A stretch of DNA of 64,000 nt, taken from Paludibacteraceae bacterium (GTDB lineage Bacteria > Bacteroidota > Bacteroidia > Bacteroidales > Paludibacteraceae). This document shows positions 44,463 to 53,054 of this stretch, in pieces (position 1 is the stretch's first letter; every line of letters starts with the position of its first letter). Position numbers and translations under genes: made by a program. The DNA lies in the NCBI GenBank assembly GCA_016283095.1, contig JAEEMG010000083.1:1-64000 (forward strand), given 5' to 3'. The notes beneath the pieces were generated by a model. That model searched no databases and was not told the DNA's origin. It was given only the letters and a program-made list of their open reading frames with translations.

Positions 44463-44514
44463 ATATTTAAAGTGGCATTTTATATATTTGTCGAATATTT
44501 AAAGTGGCATTTTA
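44463..44514 (+). promoter_or_regulatory. Two-copy 32-bp-period operator around the ATPase promoter
   Basis: ATATTTAAAGTGGCATTTTA occurs at 44463-44482 and 44495-44514, 32 bp apart. The -7 box TATATTTG (44483-44490) lies exactly between them, and copy 2 covers the predicted start up to 7 bp before the ATG. A degenerate copy, AAAGTACCATTTTA, occurs 98 bp upstream of copy 1. Confidence 0.75.
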
Positions 44515-44520
44515 AATTTT

Positions 44521-45798
44521 ATGGCAAATAAAGAGGTAATAAAACGAATAATACAAGATAGCAGACATGAAATAGAATCTCTTGAAATATTACATAGGGA
44601 GATCAATATTGATGAATTTAATTGCTATATCTTTGTTGGTGTTCGAAGAGCGGGAAAGTCATTTGTGTTGTATGAAAAGATGCAACAACTTTTGAAAGAA
44701 GGTTATTCTTGGAATGACATGTTGTATATAAATTTTGAAGACGATCATTTGATAGGATTGGAACTTCAAGATATAGATACTATCCTAGAATGTCATATGG
44801 AATTAGGAGGGAATGACAAACCTATGCTTTTTTTTGACGAGATACAGAATATAGATGGATGGGAAAGGTTTGCCAGAAGAGTTGCGGACAAGAAATATAA
44901 GGTGTGGATAACTGGATCTAATGCTAAAATGTTATCTAAAGAGATGTTATCTACTCTTGGTGGCCGTTTCTTGCCAATCGAGGTTTATCCATTTTCGTTT
45001 CCCGAATATCTAAATTCGAAGAACATTCCTTTTGATGAAAAAGCATTATGTAGCACAAAAGGAAAAACTGACATTATGAAACTTTATAATGAATACATTT
45101 GTTGGGGTGGCCTTCCAGAATGTATCGGACTGAAGGTAAAAAGAAATTATATCAGTGCTGTTTATCAGAAAATATATCTAGGAGATATATGTACACGTAA
45201 TAAAATAAGCAATCAGAATTTGTTGAGGTTGATGATTAAAAAATTATCAGAAAGTGTAAAACAGCCAATATCTTACTCAAGAATAGCAAAAATTTTGTCA
45301 AGCATGGGAGGTAAAATATCGATTCCTACAACCTCAAGCTATATCGGATATTGTGAAGATGCGTGGCTTCTTTTAAGAGTACACAACATTTCTGCATCAT
45401 TTGCTGAGAAAGAGACAAACAGCAAATACTATTTTATAGATAATGGAATATTGAGTCTACTACTAATTGATGCTAACACTACATTGTTAGAAAATGCTGT
45501 TGCATTAGCTTTGTTTCGAAAATATGGACATGACTCAGACAATGAAAGAGTCTTTTTTTATAACAATAACGTTGAAGTTGACTTTTATGTTCCAGAAGAC
45601 GAACTTGCTATACAAGTGTCATACTCCATTGGCGGTAGTGAACAGACATTTGCAAGAGAAGTAGAAGCATTGCAGAAACTACCCGCAGTCTTAGCTTGTA
45701 AACAAAGGTTCATAATAACTTTTGACGAAGGAGACACAATAGAAGACATATATGGCAAAATAGAAATTATTCCTTTTTGGAAATGGGTATTAAAATAA
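44521..45798 (+). CDS. AAA_14/DUF4143 ATPase (second subfamily)
   Basis: 425 residues. Walker A is VGVRRAGKSFVLYEKM and Walker B is PMLFFDEIQNIDGWE; a sensor-like KVWITGSNAKMLS follows. Next come the linker region VYQKIYLGDICTRNKISNQN and PISYSRIAKILSSMGGKISI (winged-helix-like), then the DUF4143 part with YYFIDNGILSLLL and NNVEVDFYVPEDELAIQVSY. The nuclease-type E-x-K signature is replaced by AIQVS, so nuclease activity is doubtful here. It differs clearly from the two paralogues at 18772 and 49555 but shares repeat-bearing promoter architecture. Monocistronic, AT-rich. Confidence 0.82.
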   Translation: MANKEVIKRIIQDSRHEIESLEILHREINIDEFNCYIFVGVRRAGKSFVLYEKMQQLLKEGYSWNDMLYINFEDDHLIGLELQDIDTILECHMELGGNDKPMLFFDEIQNIDGWERFARRVADKKYKVWITGSNAKMLSKEMLSTLGGRFLPIEVYPFSFPEYLNSKNIPFDEKALCSTKGKTDIMKLYNEYICWGGLPECIGLKVKRNYISAVYQKIYLGDICTRNKISNQNLLRLMIKKLSESVKQPISYSRIAKILSSMGGKISIPTTSSYIGYCEDAWLLLRVHNISASFAEKETNSKYYFIDNGILSLLLIDANTTLLENAVALALFRKYGHDSDNERVFFYNNNVEVDFYVPEDELAIQVSYSIGGSEQTFAREVEALQKLPAVLACKQRFIITFDEGDTIEDIYGKIEIIPFWKWVLK

Positions 45799-45866
45799 AT
45801 GTCTGATATTTTGTCGATAAAACAAAGTTTTTTACCGACTAATAGGTATTGCTTCTCGAAAATAAT

Positions 45867-45874
45867 TAAATTTG
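45867..45874 (+). promoter_or_regulatory. -7 promoter box for the polyferredoxin operon
   Basis: TAAATTTG followed by CCCAT, 22 bp before the ATG at 45897. Confidence 0.6.
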
Positions 45875-45896
45875 CCCATATAACTAAAAATTTAAG

Positions 45897-47450
45897 ATGA
45901 AAAGCAAATTTTTGAAATATGCACGTGTGGTTTGTGCAGTGCTGATGATGCTTTCTATTATCACTCTTTTCTGCGACACCACTGGTATAGCCAGACATTA
46001 TTTGGGTTGGACTGTCGACATTCAATTCTTTCCTTCTATTTCCGCAGGTTTGATTGCGGCGTTTGTGTCGACGTTGGTTGTGACTAAACTGTTCGGAAGG
46101 ATATACTGCTCGGTGATTTGTCCGCTTGGTATTTTTCAGGATATCGTCGCACGACTTGGCAGACTGACAAAAAAACAGAAAATCAAGTATTCTTATAGTG
46201 AGGAGAAACTTTGGATGCGATTGATAATAGCTGTGCTGTTTATCGCATCTTATTTGATCTGTGCATATCCGATAGTAGGTTTGCTTGAACCATACAGTAT
46301 CTTCGGACGTATGGCGACCACACTTCTCGCTCCAGTGGGCAGACTCATTGCTGAGTATCTTGCCGCATCGTCTGAGGCTGCCGGCGATTATACATTTGCG
46401 ATGCCTGCCGCGTTAAACTATTCATATGTGATGCTAGGAGTCGCTCTATTCTCACTTGTGCTTATCGCTATTTTAGCATTCCGTGGTGGTCGTACATATT
46501 GTAATACTATCTGTCCTGTCGGCACAATTCTTTCCATCTTTGCTGAAAACTCAGTTGTTAAACCAGTCATTGATCATGACAAATGTGTGAAATGTGGTCT
46601 TTGTGCAAGAAAATGTAAGGCTTCATGTATCGACTCTAAAAATGGAAAAGTCGATTCTTCAAGATGTGTCGACTGTATGAATTGCATCTCCGCATGTAGC
46701 AAGGGGGCTATTTCTTTCTCAACATCATCAGACAAAGACAAGACTCCTAATATTATAAAGAGAATCAAGGATAGATTTGCGAAGAAGGCTAAGGAAGACG
46801 TGAATGCTACCGTCGCAACGGATGAATCAAAACGAGCATTCCTGACAGTCGGAGCACTTGTTGTTGGAAGTGCCATGACTAAGAGTATGGCAAAGACATT
46901 CGACGGTGGTTTGGCTGAAATCACAGAAAAGAAGGAGCCGGTACGTACGGACAGAATCACACCTCCGGGAAGTAAATCGTATAGACATATTAAAGATGTA
47001 TGTACTTCTTGCGGACTTTGTATCACGGCATGTCCTAATGAAGTGCTTCGTCCAAGTGAGGAACTTGATTCCTTGCTGACCCCAGTGATGAGTTTTGAAA
47101 AAGGCTATTGCCGACCTGAATGTAAGCGATGCAGCGACGTTTGTCCGACAGGAGCTATCTCACTTGCAGATCTTGCAGAGAAGAGCGCTACACATGTCGG
47201 CCATGCAGTGCTTATCGCCGACAATTGTATCTCTATGAAGAAAGGAGTGTCGTGCGGCAACTGTGCCCGCCACTGTCCGGCTGGAGCAATCACGATGGCA
47301 CCATCTGTCATCGGCGACGAGACGTCTCCAAAAATGCCGGTGATAGATTCACAAAGATGCATCGGATGTGGCGCATGTGAAAATCTGTGTCCTTCATCGC
47401 CATACAGCGCTATCTACGTGGAGGGTCACCGTGTACACAGAATAGATTAA
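45897..47450 (+). CDS. NapH-like membrane polyferredoxin
   Basis: 517 residues. The N-terminal half has about four membrane helices with two NapH-type Cys motifs (GRIYCSVICPLG, RTYCNTICPVG). The rest carries 4Fe-4S motifs: CVKCGLCARKCKASC, CVDCMNCISACSKGA, CTSCGLCITACPNE, CRPECKRCSDVCPTGA, CGNCARHCPAGA and CIGCGACENLCPSSP. It is an inner-membrane electron conduit. A segment near residue 305 (KRAFLTVGALVVGSAMTKSM) looks like an extra membrane or signal-like helix. First gene of a tight three-gene operon with a ferredoxin-aldo/keto reductase, its probable redox partner. Confidence 0.88.
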   Translation: MKSKFLKYARVVCAVLMMLSIITLFCDTTGIARHYLGWTVDIQFFPSISAGLIAAFVSTLVVTKLFGRIYCSVICPLGIFQDIVARLGRLTKKQKIKYSYSEEKLWMRLIIAVLFIASYLICAYPIVGLLEPYSIFGRMATTLLAPVGRLIAEYLAASSEAAGDYTFAMPAALNYSYVMLGVALFSLVLIAILAFRGGRTYCNTICPVGTILSIFAENSVVKPVIDHDKCVKCGLCARKCKASCIDSKNGKVDSSRCVDCMNCISACSKGAISFSTSSDKDKTPNIIKRIKDRFAKKAKEDVNATVATDESKRAFLTVGALVVGSAMTKSMAKTFDGGLAEITEKKEPVRTDRITPPGSKSYRHIKDVCTSCGLCITACPNEVLRPSEELDSLLTPVMSFEKGYCRPECKRCSDVCPTGAISLADLAEKSATHVGHAVLIADNCISMKKGVSCGNCARHCPAGAITMAPSVIGDETSPKMPVIDSQRCIGCGACENLCPSSPYSAIYVEGHRVHRID

Positions 47451-47498
47451 GTATTGGGATCTTTCCCTATTTGTAATTTGAAAAAGACAACACAATAT

Positions 47499-48893
47499 AT
47501 GGATCGCAGAGATTTTCTTAAACGTTTGTCGGCTGCCACTGCCACTATGGGATTGGCTGCATGTACTCCTTCTGAAAAGACGAAGGAGATAATCGGAACG
47601 AAAAGCAAGAAACCTACAGGTGAGATGACATACCGCACTGTGCCGACATCTGGCGACAAAGTGTCGTTGCTTGGTTATGGCTGTATGCGTCTGCCTACTG
47701 TGCAACACGGAAGCGCAAGAGAGCAGAAAGATATCGAGATAGATCAGGAAGAGTTGAACGCTCATGTGGATTATGCGATAGAGCATGGTATCAATTACTT
47801 CGACACATCTCCAGTTTATTGCCAGGGAAGAAGTGAGCACCACATGGGTATAGCTTTGAAACGTATTCCGAGAGAGAAATTCCTTATCGCCACTAAACTT
47901 TCGAATTTCGCACAGGAGTTTTGGAGCAGGGAAAAATCGATAGAGATGTATCGCAACTCCTTCAAGGAACTTCAGGTGGATACTATCGATTATATGCTTC
48001 TTCATGCTATCGGAGGCACGTCTGGAGAGTATAATTCGACTCATACTTTTGAGAAGAGATATATTGAGAATGGCATTCTTGATTTTCTTCTAGAAGACAG
48101 AGCGAAAGGCAAAATCCGTCATCTTGGATTCTCTTACCATGGTGACATCGCTATCTTCGACCGTGCTCTTGCCATGCACGACAAATGCAAGTGGGATTTC
48201 GTGCAGATTCAGATGAATTATGTCGACTGGCTGCATGCCAAGGAGGTCAATCCAAACAATACAAACGCTGAATACCTCTACGCTGAGCTGGAAAAACGCA
48301 ATATCCCTGCCATCATCATGGAGCCGTTGCTTGGCGGACGTTTGGCAAGCACATTGAGTTTCATTGCAGCCAAACTGAAAGCACACCGTCCAGAAGACTC
48401 AATCGCTAAATGGGCGTTACGTTATCTAGGATCATTCCCTAATGTGCTTACTGTGTTGAGCGGAATGACTTATATGGAGAATGTCAAGGAAAATATTGAC
48501 ACATATTCTCCTGTGGAGCCATGCACCGAGGAGGAACTTGCTTTGCTTGAAGAGGTGGCTCAGGCGATGCTGAGATACCCAAGTGTGCCATGTACGGGAT
48601 GCCAGTACTGTATGCCATGCCCTTATGGTGTGAATATTCCTGGTATCTTCCAGCACTATAACAAATGTATCAATGAGGGCAACGTCTCTGTCAGCAATCA
48701 GGATGAGAACTATGTGAAAGCTCGTCGTGCATTCCTTATGGGTTACGACCGTGCTGTGTCTAAGCTACGTCAGGCAGACCACTGTATAGGATGTGGAGCC
48801 TGTGTGAGTCATTGTCCGCAGGGAATCAAGATTCCAGCTGAGATGCAGAGAATAGACAAATATGTGGAGAGTTTGAAACAATCTATGGATTAA
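47499..48893 (+). CDS. Aldo/keto reductase with C-terminal 4Fe-4S domain and exported leader
   Basis: 464 residues from MDRRDFLKRLSAATATMGLA, a twin-arginine-like leader ending in a possible lipobox (LAAC). The AKR barrel has LLGYGCMRLPTVQHGSA, NYFDTSPVYCQGRSEHHMG (catalytic Asp/Tyr region), LLHAIGG and IMEPLLGGRLAS. The ferredoxin part has CTGCQYCMPCPYGVNIPG and CIGCGACVSHCPQGIKIP. It is probably an exported or membrane-anchored oxidoreductase fed by the polyferredoxin upstream. The substrate is unknown. The frame opens 15 codons earlier (47454), but that start would bury the leader. The next gene follows after 10 bp. Confidence 0.88.
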   Translation: MDRRDFLKRLSAATATMGLAACTPSEKTKEIIGTKSKKPTGEMTYRTVPTSGDKVSLLGYGCMRLPTVQHGSAREQKDIEIDQEELNAHVDYAIEHGINYFDTSPVYCQGRSEHHMGIALKRIPREKFLIATKLSNFAQEFWSREKSIEMYRNSFKELQVDTIDYMLLHAIGGTSGEYNSTHTFEKRYIENGILDFLLEDRAKGKIRHLGFSYHGDIAIFDRALAMHDKCKWDFVQIQMNYVDWLHAKEVNPNNTNAEYLYAELEKRNIPAIIMEPLLGGRLASTLSFIAAKLKAHRPEDSIAKWALRYLGSFPNVLTVLSGMTYMENVKENIDTYSPVEPCTEEELALLEEVAQAMLRYPSVPCTGCQYCMPCPYGVNIPGIFQHYNKCINEGNVSVSNQDENYVKARRAFLMGYDRAVSKLRQADHCIGCGACVSHCPQGIKIPAEMQRIDKYVESLKQSMD

Positions 48894-48903
48894 AAGTCGA
48901 CGC

Positions 48904-49290
48904 ATGGATAAACTGACAATCGTAACAGCTTCAGGAGAAACTATCACTGCCAACGAGATGGGTATCAAGGCTCTTCGTCGCATATATAAAGAGCGACGTG
49001 AGGTGTTGCGTGGTGCGACGGTGACAGACATCATCATCGGCAAAGGTGCTGCTTGTTTCCTGATTTGTGGTGGAATTAAGCGTTTGAATGTGGATGTGAT
49101 CAGTAGAGCCGGGCTTGACATGTTGCAGAAGGCAGGCATTCCCGTCTGCCCAAAACAGATTGTGCCAATGATAATCAACCGCAAAAACGACGGGCAATGT
49201 CCGATTGAAAATCTTCTTAGAGAGACATTTGATGCTGAGGAAGGTATCAAGAAAATAAGCTCTTTCTTCAACGATGAATACTCAGTATAG
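48904..49290 (+). CDS. DUF1893 family protein
   Basis: 128 residues: GIKALRRIYKERREVLRGAT, DIIIGKGAACFLICGGIKRL, VDVISRAGLDMLQKAGIPV and an end with MIINRKNDGQCPIENLLRET. This is the DUF1893 pattern, a small cytidine-deaminase-like alpha/beta fold with conserved Lys, Asn and Glu. Function is unknown. It is the last gene of the polyferredoxin/AKR operon, a recurring association that suggests a shared redox or cofactor role. A 15-bp-stem hairpin spans its stop codon. Confidence 0.82.
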   Translation: MDKLTIVTASGETITANEMGIKALRRIYKERREVLRGATVTDIIIGKGAACFLICGGIKRLNVDVISRAGLDMLQKAGIPVCPKQIVPMIINRKNDGQCPIENLLRETFDAEEGIKKISSFFNDEYSV

Positions 49291-49314
49291 ACGTCGCTTG
49301 CGGCGTCTATACTG
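49283..49314. repeat. Long palindrome across the DUF1893 stop codon
   Basis: CAGTATAGACGTCGC and GCGGCGTCTATACTG pair around a 2-nt loop with one wobble. No T run follows, so it resembles the dispersed TAGACG/GAGACG palindromes more than a standard terminator. Confidence 0.65.
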
Positions 49315-49438
49315 ATAGACTGATTCCATATTCTGAATATCCAATTTATGCATATAGACATTTTATTGAAAAAATCGTAATCTGAACTTGTTTAGGTTTT
49401 CGTTCTAAGGAAGATGATCTTTCCATAAAAGTATATTG

Positions 49439-49536
49439 TTACACTTTTTAGTCGCACTTTTTGTGGTATTGTTACACTTTTTAGTCGCACTTTTTGTAAT
49501 TTTGCTACATTTTTTAGTCGCACTTTTTTATTTTTG
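49439..49536 (+). repeat. Three-copy 33-bp-period array and promoter of the third ATPase
   Basis: TTACACTTTTTAGTCGCACT followed by TTTT repeats with identical phase at 49439, 49472 and (CTACATT variant) 49505, exactly 33 bp apart. Each unit has two CACTTTTT (or CATTTTT) elements. Copy 3 runs into the -7 box TATTTTTG (49529-49536), 19 bp before the ATG. A TAATTTTG box also ends copy 2. Confidence 0.9.
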
Positions 49537-49554
49537 TAAAAAACTTGGTAACAT

Positions 49555-50841
49555 ATGGAGAGAAGATATATAAAAAAACTAGTTGATTGGAAGACAACCT
49601 CCAATCGTAAGCCGTTAATAATCAAAGGAGCAAGACAAGTAGGTAAAACTTGGTTGATGAAAGAGTTTGCTCAAAAGGAATTCTCCAAGTGGGTTTATAT
49701 TAATTTTGAGGATAATGAATTGGTCAAAGGGGTGTTTGAAAAGGATTTTGATGTACAGAGAATCATTATGCAATTGTCTATTGCGACTAAGACTGTAATA
49801 GATAAGGAGACTCTTATTTTGTTTGATGAACTCCAAGAAGCACCGAGAGGTGTAACTGCATTAAAATATTTTCAGGAAAAAGCTCCTGAATATCCGATTA
49901 TTGCGGCAGGTTCTCTTTTAGGAATAACTCTTCATAGTGGCACATCATTCCCTGTTGGCAAAGTTGATTTTTTAGAGTTGTATCCTCTTTCTTTTGTTGA
50001 GTTTCTATTGGCTGTTGGAGAACCACTTTTAGCTGATCTTTTAGAAAAACAGCAGTGGAATTTGTTAGCCCCTTTTCACGATGTGTTATGTGAGCACTTG
50101 AAAACCTACTATTATGTTGGAGGAATGCCAGAGGTCGTAAAATCATTTGTGGAGGAACGGAATATCTCCAAAATTAGAGAAATTCAAAAATCCATTTTGA
50201 ATGCATATGATAATGATTTTTCTAAGCATGCACCGCTTAATGAAGTTCCAAGAATTCGAATGGTTTGGAAATCTATTATGGCACAGATGGCAAAGGAAAA
50301 TAAAAAATATATATTTGGAATGTTGAAAGAGGGTGCAAGAGCCAAAGAGTTTGAACTGGCAATTGAATGGTTGATTGATGCAGGGCTGCTATATAAGGTT
50401 AATCGGACAAAAAAAGGAGCACTTCCTCTTTCTGCTTATGAGGATTTTTCATCATTTAAATTGTTTTTATTGGATGTAGGGCTTCTTTGTGCTATGAATA
50501 ATATTCCAATGGACGTTCTGTTGAATGGGAATGCTATATTTACGGATTTTAAGGGGGCGATGACAGAGCAGTATGTATTACAGCAAATAAAACCAATACT
50601 TTCATCTATCTATTATTGGTCGGCAGAAACATCTAGTGGAGAAATTGATTTTTTGATACAAAACGGAACAGAGATTGTTCCGATAGAAGTGAAGGCAGAG
50701 GAGAATCTTCAGGCAAAGAGTTTGAAATGCTTTATTTTGAAGAATCCTCAATTGCATGCCATTCGAACATCCATGTCTCCATATAGAGAACAAGATTGGC
50801 TTACTAATGTGCCACTATATGGGATTGGGTGTCGTTGGTAG
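49555..50841 (+). CDS. AAA_14/DUF4143 ATPase with PD-(D/E)XK-like C-terminus
   Basis: 428 residues, colinear with the protein at 18772-20076 (shared KPLIIxGARQVGKTW, GTSFPVGKVD, DNDFSKHAPLNE-like and SxxREQDWLTNVPLYxI blocks). Walker A is GARQVGKTWLMKEF and Walker B TLILFDELQEA. The linker MAQMAKENKKYIFGMLKEG precedes the DUF4143 domain, which ends in GEIDFLIQNGTEIVPIEVKA with the D...ExK nuclease-type triad intact. Role unproven. A strong codon contrast to neighbours and a repeat-loaded promoter suggest a mobile or accessory unit. It is bounded by operon ends and stands alone. Confidence 0.85.
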   Translation: MERRYIKKLVDWKTTSNRKPLIIKGARQVGKTWLMKEFAQKEFSKWVYINFEDNELVKGVFEKDFDVQRIIMQLSIATKTVIDKETLILFDELQEAPRGVTALKYFQEKAPEYPIIAAGSLLGITLHSGTSFPVGKVDFLELYPLSFVEFLLAVGEPLLADLLEKQQWNLLAPFHDVLCEHLKTYYYVGGMPEVVKSFVEERNISKIREIQKSILNAYDNDFSKHAPLNEVPRIRMVWKSIMAQMAKENKKYIFGMLKEGARAKEFELAIEWLIDAGLLYKVNRTKKGALPLSAYEDFSSFKLFLLDVGLLCAMNNIPMDVLLNGNAIFTDFKGAMTEQYVLQQIKPILSSIYYWSAETSSGEIDFLIQNGTEIVPIEVKAEENLQAKSLKCFILKNPQLHAIRTSMSPYREQDWLTNVPLYGIGCRW

Positions 50842-50908
50842 AATATTAAACAATGAGGGCAGGTTTGATCCTGCCCCAACAATTAATCTTTGATATTTAT
50901 CCCAATTG

Positions 50909-51016
50909 TTATGCTCCCGGTTTCTTGCTCTTCAAAACCTTGACATATAAATATATCGTGATTGCAGCGATTGGCACCTGTACCAAAAGCAACATCGCTA
51001 ATGCGTCTCCACTCAT
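50909..51016 (-). CDS. MetS-like small subunit of the NSS transporter
   Basis: 35 residues, MSGDALAMLLLVQVPIAAIT then IYLYVKVLKSKKPGA: one membrane helix and a basic tail. The ATG lies 3 bp after the stop of the NSS symporter gene, and an AGGAGG site is inside the end of that gene. The MetP-MetS methionine/alanine importer of Corynebacterium needs such a one-helix partner encoded downstream. Size, topology and position match this. Too short to be found by length-filtered gene calling. Confidence 0.75.
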   Translation of the reverse strand: MSGDALAMLLLVQVPIAAITIYLYVKVLKSKKPGA

Positions 51017-51019
51017 ATT

Positions 51020-52831
51020 TTAATCCTCCTCTATCCTTATTTGTTGTTGTTTGTTTTTCTTGTCCACGAAGTATATCATAACGCAAAGTACCACAAGACA
51101 CAGCAATAATGATATTCGTGTTATGTCGACATACATCACGTCGTTGTAGACGGTGCCTTCGCTGAGTGCGGAACCCGGTTCCACATTATCTCCGACTTTT
51201 ACCACAGGTATTGTTCCTTCCGGCAATGACACTGTTTTGACTGCCTCTCCACAATTGATCTCCACAGCATTGTCAGTCACTCCTGTCACCTGACCTGTAT
51301 AGTCGGAATAATAGAAGTTTGACACCCATGATGAGTTTGCTCCTATTCCTTTGTGTGTCAACTCTCCGATAATCGACGAATTGTCGACCTCCCAACCAGA
51401 CAATGATATCTGACTCCAGTCGTCATTCTTAGGCTTGATAAGCGCAGTGACAAAGATGAGGATCATCATTACCGGTGTGACATATCTTAGGATATATTTG
51501 AAGATTATTGGCAACTGCATTTCTGCTCCGTAGTGGATTATACGCCAACCTTTATCCAATCCCATCACCCAAGAGAACATGATTGTCTCGATCATACCGA
51601 AGAAGAAGAGTGCGAAAGTGCCGGCCCAGAAGTCGTACTGATCGAAGACACCTTTGTCGAAAAACAATACCGTCGGCAAAGCAAGGAAGAACAAGATCAC
51701 TCCATATATCCAAGAAGCTTTCTTCTGACTCCATTTGTAACTGTCTGTAAAGAAAGTTACCAAAGGGGTGGAAATAGCGAGTGACGATGTCACGGCTGAG
51801 AAGAAAAGTAATCCGAAGAACGCAAGTCCAGCCAATGCGGAAAGCACTGGTCCCCACTGAGAAAACAGGTATGGAAGCGTTTTGAATCCGAGACTGAATC
51901 CTCCAGACTGAGTCATCTCAAGCACAGCAGGCACACCAAAATATCCTACTGCAATCGGGAAAATGATCGCACTACCGAGGACTACCTCTGTGAATTCGTT
52001 TGTGAATCCGGCAGTGAGTGAGTTCAACACTATATCATCATGCTTTTTGATATATGAAGCATAACACTGTATACAACCCATTCCGAGCGACATAGTGAAG
52101 AATACCTGTCCACCGGCAGCAAGCCAAACCTTAGGGTTGGTCAAAGAGTCAAATTGTGGATTCCACAGATAGTTAAATCCATCCATGCTTCCGAAAGTCG
52201 CACCCGCGTCGCCCTTATCAAGAGTGTATGCTCTTACGACAAGGAATATTCCGAAAAGCAACAGCATAGGCATCGCTATCTTCGCTACCTTCTCAATTCC
52301 ATCCTTGATGCCTTTGGCAAGAATCCATACATTGAATATGATGCACACCAGGAAGCATATCATGGTGTCGTGGGGAAGGAATGAAGTGGAAACTCCAAGA
52401 TCGAGGTATTTGCCGAAGAAACTAGCCACCTCTGTTTCCGACATTCCCATGAATGTGCCGCATACAGAATGGATGGCATACGACAATGTCCAACTCTCAA
52501 TGTAAACGTAATAAGCGCAGATGAGTGTGCTACAGAAAATGCCCATCGATCCGAAATATTTCCATATAGGATGACGGTGCGCTGATTGAAGAATCATAGG
52601 AGGGGAGTGATGCCCCGACATTCCTCCAAGTTTTCCTGTACTCCACTCAATAAAGAGGAGTGGCAGACCAAGAAGGAAGAATGATATAAGATATGGGATG
52701 ATGAAAGCACCACCTCCGTTCTGAACAGCCTGAATAGGGAAACGTAAAAAATTGCCTAAACCGACAGCATTGCCAGCCATGGCAAGAATCAGTCCGATTC
52801 GTGAGCCCCACGCTTGAGTCTGTTGATCCAT
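51020..52831 (-). CDS. NSS-family Na+-dependent amino acid symporter
   Basis: 603 residues. The N-terminus SRIGLILAMAGNAVGLGNFL then RFP is the unwound TM1 Na+/substrate site of the SNF/LeuT fold. About eleven or twelve membrane helices follow. Unusual is a long insert before the last helix (about 470-570) containing TIPVVKVGDNVEPGSALSEG, which resembles a barrel-sandwich (lipoyl/biotin-like) hairpin facing out of the membrane. Substrate is probably methionine or alanine given the MetS-like partner, which would complement metE/metY. Divergent from a lipoprotein gene. Confidence 0.88.
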   Translation of the reverse strand: MDQQTQAWGSRIGLILAMAGNAVGLGNFLRFPIQAVQNGGGAFIIPYLISFFLLGLPLLFIEWSTGKLGGMSGHHSPPMILQSAHRHPIWKYFGSMGIFCSTLICAYYVYIESWTLSYAIHSVCGTFMGMSETEVASFFGKYLDLGVSTSFLPHDTMICFLVCIIFNVWILAKGIKDGIEKVAKIAMPMLLLFGIFLVVRAYTLDKGDAGATFGSMDGFNYLWNPQFDSLTNPKVWLAAGGQVFFTMSLGMGCIQCYASYIKKHDDIVLNSLTAGFTNEFTEVVLGSAIIFPIAVGYFGVPAVLEMTQSGGFSLGFKTLPYLFSQWGPVLSALAGLAFFGLLFFSAVTSSLAISTPLVTFFTDSYKWSQKKASWIYGVILFFLALPTVLFFDKGVFDQYDFWAGTFALFFFGMIETIMFSWVMGLDKGWRIIHYGAEMQLPIIFKYILRYVTPVMMILIFVTALIKPKNDDWSQISLSGWEVDNSSIIGELTHKGIGANSSWVSNFYYSDYTGQVTGVTDNAVEINCGEAVKTVSLPEGTIPVVKVGDNVEPGSALSEGTVYNDVMYVDITRISLLLCLVVLCVMIYFVDKKNKQQQIRIEED

Positions 52832-52875
52832 TTCTATCTTTTTCTTAGATTTTTCAGTAAAAATGTAGTTTGCTA

Positions 52876-52883
52876 CAAAAATA
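52876..52883 (-). promoter_or_regulatory. -7 promoter box for the NSS symporter
   Basis: The minus strand reads TATTTTTG followed by TAGCA. Confidence 0.6.
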
Positions 52884-52940
52884 ATGCTTTTGTTTCTATA
52901 AAAAAATAATGTTTCGTTTTTATATAATACGGATATTTTT

Positions 52941-52948
52941 TATTTTTG
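52941..52948 (+). promoter_or_regulatory. -7 promoter box for the thioredoxin-like lipoprotein
   Basis: TATTTTTG followed by TAAAC. The leader to the ATG at 53055 is about 100 nt. Confidence 0.6.
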
Positions 52949-53054
52949 TAAACAAGTTAAAAGGATTGAAGGGGACATATATCATTTCAGATTTAGAGAT
53001 ATGGGGTGTTCTCGGAATCTTTGTAGATTTAAGTCCCATAAAACAATGAGACCT

